A DNA stretch of 42,488 nucleotides from Adonisia turfae CCMR0081 (GTDB lineage: Bacteria > Cyanobacteriota > Cyanobacteriia > Phormidesmidales > Phormidesmidaceae). Below the pieces are notes generated by a model. It did not search any database and was not told the DNA's origin. It saw nothing but the letters and a program-made list of their open reading frames with translations. Both the position numbers and the translations under genes were made by a program. The stretch's first letter is position 1. Every line of letters begins with the position of its first letter. The stretch spans positions 131,488-173,975 of the forward strand of contig NZ_QXHD01000003.1 in assembly GCF_011009555.1 (NCBI RefSeq). The letters are read 5' to 3'. Shown here one piece after another: positions 41,369 through 42,488 of the stretch.

Positions 41369-42460
41369 ATGGATTTACAGCAAATGTTACTGGAGCTTTC
41401 TGAATTAGGTGTAAAGCTGTGGATAGACAAAAATAATAAGTCACAACTACATATTCGTGCCCCGCAAGGAGTACTTACCCCAGAATTGAAAAAACGTATA
41501 GGACAGCAGAAGTCGGAGATTCTGGACTTATTGGGTAACGCTACTCTCGATACCGTTACCCATGCATTACCCTCTGTGAATCCTGCCCCTCAGGACCGTC
41601 ATCAGCCTTTTCCTTTAACAGATTTACAACATGCTTTTTGGATTGGCCGTAGTGGTCTGTTAGAACTTGGTGGTGTCTCTAACCATGGTTATTACGAAAT
41701 TGACGGTGACAATCTAGATATCGTCAGGCTTAATCAAGCACTGAATCAGGTGATTCGCAGACATGATATGTTACGAGCCGTCGTCATGTCGGATGGTCAA
41801 CAGAAAATCTTAGAGGACGTACCTGCTTATCAGATTAAGGTAATTGACTTAAGGTCACAACCGATGGACCAAGTTGATGCTCACGTTAAAACCACCCGAG
41901 ATCAGCTTTCTCATCAAGTGTTGCCAGCTGATCAATGGCCCCTATTTGATTTTCGGGCAACCTTACTACCAGAACAGCGAGTTCGTTTACACGTTAGTTA
42001 TGATTTACTGATCTTTGATGCATGGAGTTTATTTCTCCTCTTTGACGAGTGGTTTAAGCTTTATGAAAATCCTGAGCTAGCCCTGCCTGCATTGGAATTA
42101 TCCTATAGAGATTTTGTCTTAGGTGAGCAAAAAATATCACAAACCAACTTGTACGAACGCTCTCGTCATTATTGGCTCTCACGGCTAGATAATTTTCCTG
42201 GGCCACCGGATTTACCCCTCGCCCAAAACCCTAAGGACCTAAAGCAATATCGATGCCAGCGTTACGAAAGTCGATTAGAGTCCCAAGATTGGCAACAGTT
42301 ACAAAAGCTGGCAAAACAAGCTGGTTTAACGGCAACAGGCATATTGTTGGCTAGTTTTGCTGAAGTCTTGGGGCGATGGAGTAAAAAGTTACAGTTTGTG
42401 ATGGCTTTGGTGCGTGAATATTCTGTCAGACAGATCAGTCCTTTAGGAGGTCGATCTTAG
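41369..42460 (+). CDS. NRPS N-terminus: TubC docking domain plus heterocyclization (Cy) domain, interrupted
   Basis: Starts at the ATG at 41369 (GGGGGAG upstream); the frame opens earlier at 41324. MDLQQMLLELSELGVKLWID with LTPELKKRIGQQKSEILDLL is a TubC-type N-terminal docking domain (residues 1-60). The Cy domain follows: Cy1 FPLTDLQHAFWIGR, Cy2 RHDMLRAVVMSDGQQ, the DxxxxDxxS active-site motif DLLIFDAWS (in place of the condensation HHxxxDG), Cy3 FPGPPDLPL and Cy4 TGILLASFAEVLGRWS. Cy domains condense and cyclize Cys, Ser or Thr to thiazoline or oxazoline. Homology ends at about 42409 and a stop follows at 42460, before motif Cy5; no continuation is seen in the other plus frames. The gene appears disrupted here. 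Confidence 0.88.
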   Translation: MDLQQMLLELSELGVKLWIDKNNKSQLHIRAPQGVLTPELKKRIGQQKSEILDLLGNATLDTVTHALPSVNPAPQDRHQPFPLTDLQHAFWIGRSGLLELGGVSNHGYYEIDGDNLDIVRLNQALNQVIRRHDMLRAVVMSDGQQKILEDVPAYQIKVIDLRSQPMDQVDAHVKTTRDQLSHQVLPADQWPLFDFRATLLPEQRVRLHVSYDLLIFDAWSLFLLFDEWFKLYENPELALPALELSYRDFVLGEQKISQTNLYERSRHYWLSRLDNFPGPPDLPLAQNPKDLKQYRCQRYESRLESQDWQQLQKLAKQAGLTATGILLASFAEVLGRWSKKLQFVMALVREYSVRQISPLGGRS

Positions 42461-42488
42461 CCTTCAACAGGGTAGCTGTCCGGCATCC
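42410..42488 (-). mobile_element. Possible insertion-sequence end inside the NRPS gene
   Basis: Just after the break in Cy homology lies CTGTC-A-GACAG (42423-42433). On the minus strand, a frame from the window edge ends GCRTATLLKAKIDLLKD and TGA at 42435-42437. A gene ending towards the break, opposite to the NRPS, fits an inserted transposase. Only 17 residues are visible and no terminal repeat pair can be checked, so this is an inference. Confidence 0.35.

Noticed and set aside
1..42488. CRISPR arrays, tRNA or rRNA genes
   Set aside because: No regularly spaced repeats, cloverleaf or rRNA sequence noticed anywhere in the window on reading both strands.

Overview
The window is cyanobacterial. 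It carries 19 copies of the palindrome GCGATCGC (HIP1), a type III glutamine synthetase, a SufR-like regulator with C-terminal cysteines, an Omp85 N-terminus and a TonB-dependent receptor with an AMIN domain. Gene content recalls Acaryochloris-like genomes, but the genus cannot be proved from the sequence alone.

Positions 1-24.7 kb are a mosaic of small accessory and housekeeping units. In order: a partial Omp85 protein; a cNMP-binding protein; peroxiredoxin with TetR; diaminopropionate ammonia-lyase; an MFS exporter divergent from a SufR-like regulator with three near-identical operator repeats between them; glnN with a clear terminator; a GNAT acetyltransferase; remnants of a flavin monooxygenase and a truncated DJ-1/PfpI-type gene around a DUF4184 gene; psiE; trpA and trpB divergent from a LysR gene; a TetR/GNAT divergent pair with a palindromic operator; OstA-like, ABM-domain, AraC and racemase genes; an NB-ARC ATPase without a sensor domain; a Crp/Fnr regulator; and a His-tailed NreB-like MFS pump.

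Positions 24.8-42.5 kb form one system, a salicylate-primed siderophore locus. The uptake and control half is on the minus strand: PchR/YbtA-like AraC regulator, TonB receptor, RhtX/FptX/YbtX-like permease, then an ABC half-transporter, a methyltransferase and a second ABC half-transporter (YbtPQ-like), closed by a rho-independent terminator. Two promoters in this half share an almost identical tandem operator, with GGAT half-sites exactly 21 bp apart. The receptor promoter also has a Fur-like box.

The biosynthetic half is on the plus strand after a structured 1-kb gap: carrier protein, AcpS-type phosphopantetheinyl transferase, benzoate-CoA-ligase-type aryl activating enzyme, MbtI/Irp9-type salicylate synthase, a second AcpS-like protein that has lost both metal ligands, a KAS III-like acyltransferase fused to a carrier domain, and an NRPS starting with a TubC-type docking domain and a heterocyclization (Cy) domain.

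The inferred route is chorismate to salicylate, to salicyl-ACP, then acyl transfer by the KAS III-like protein to its fused carrier, then docking to the Cy-NRPS for condensation and cyclization with a Cys/Ser/Thr residue. This differs from pyochelin and yersiniabactin loading, where a DhbE-type ligase loads the NRPS carrier directly. The NRPS reading frame breaks after motif Cy4. Sequence beyond it looks like the end of an oppositely oriented gene, perhaps a transposase, so the pathway may be interrupted here. The siderophore core (29.26-39.00 kb) has no HIP1 site, which suggests horizontal acquisition.
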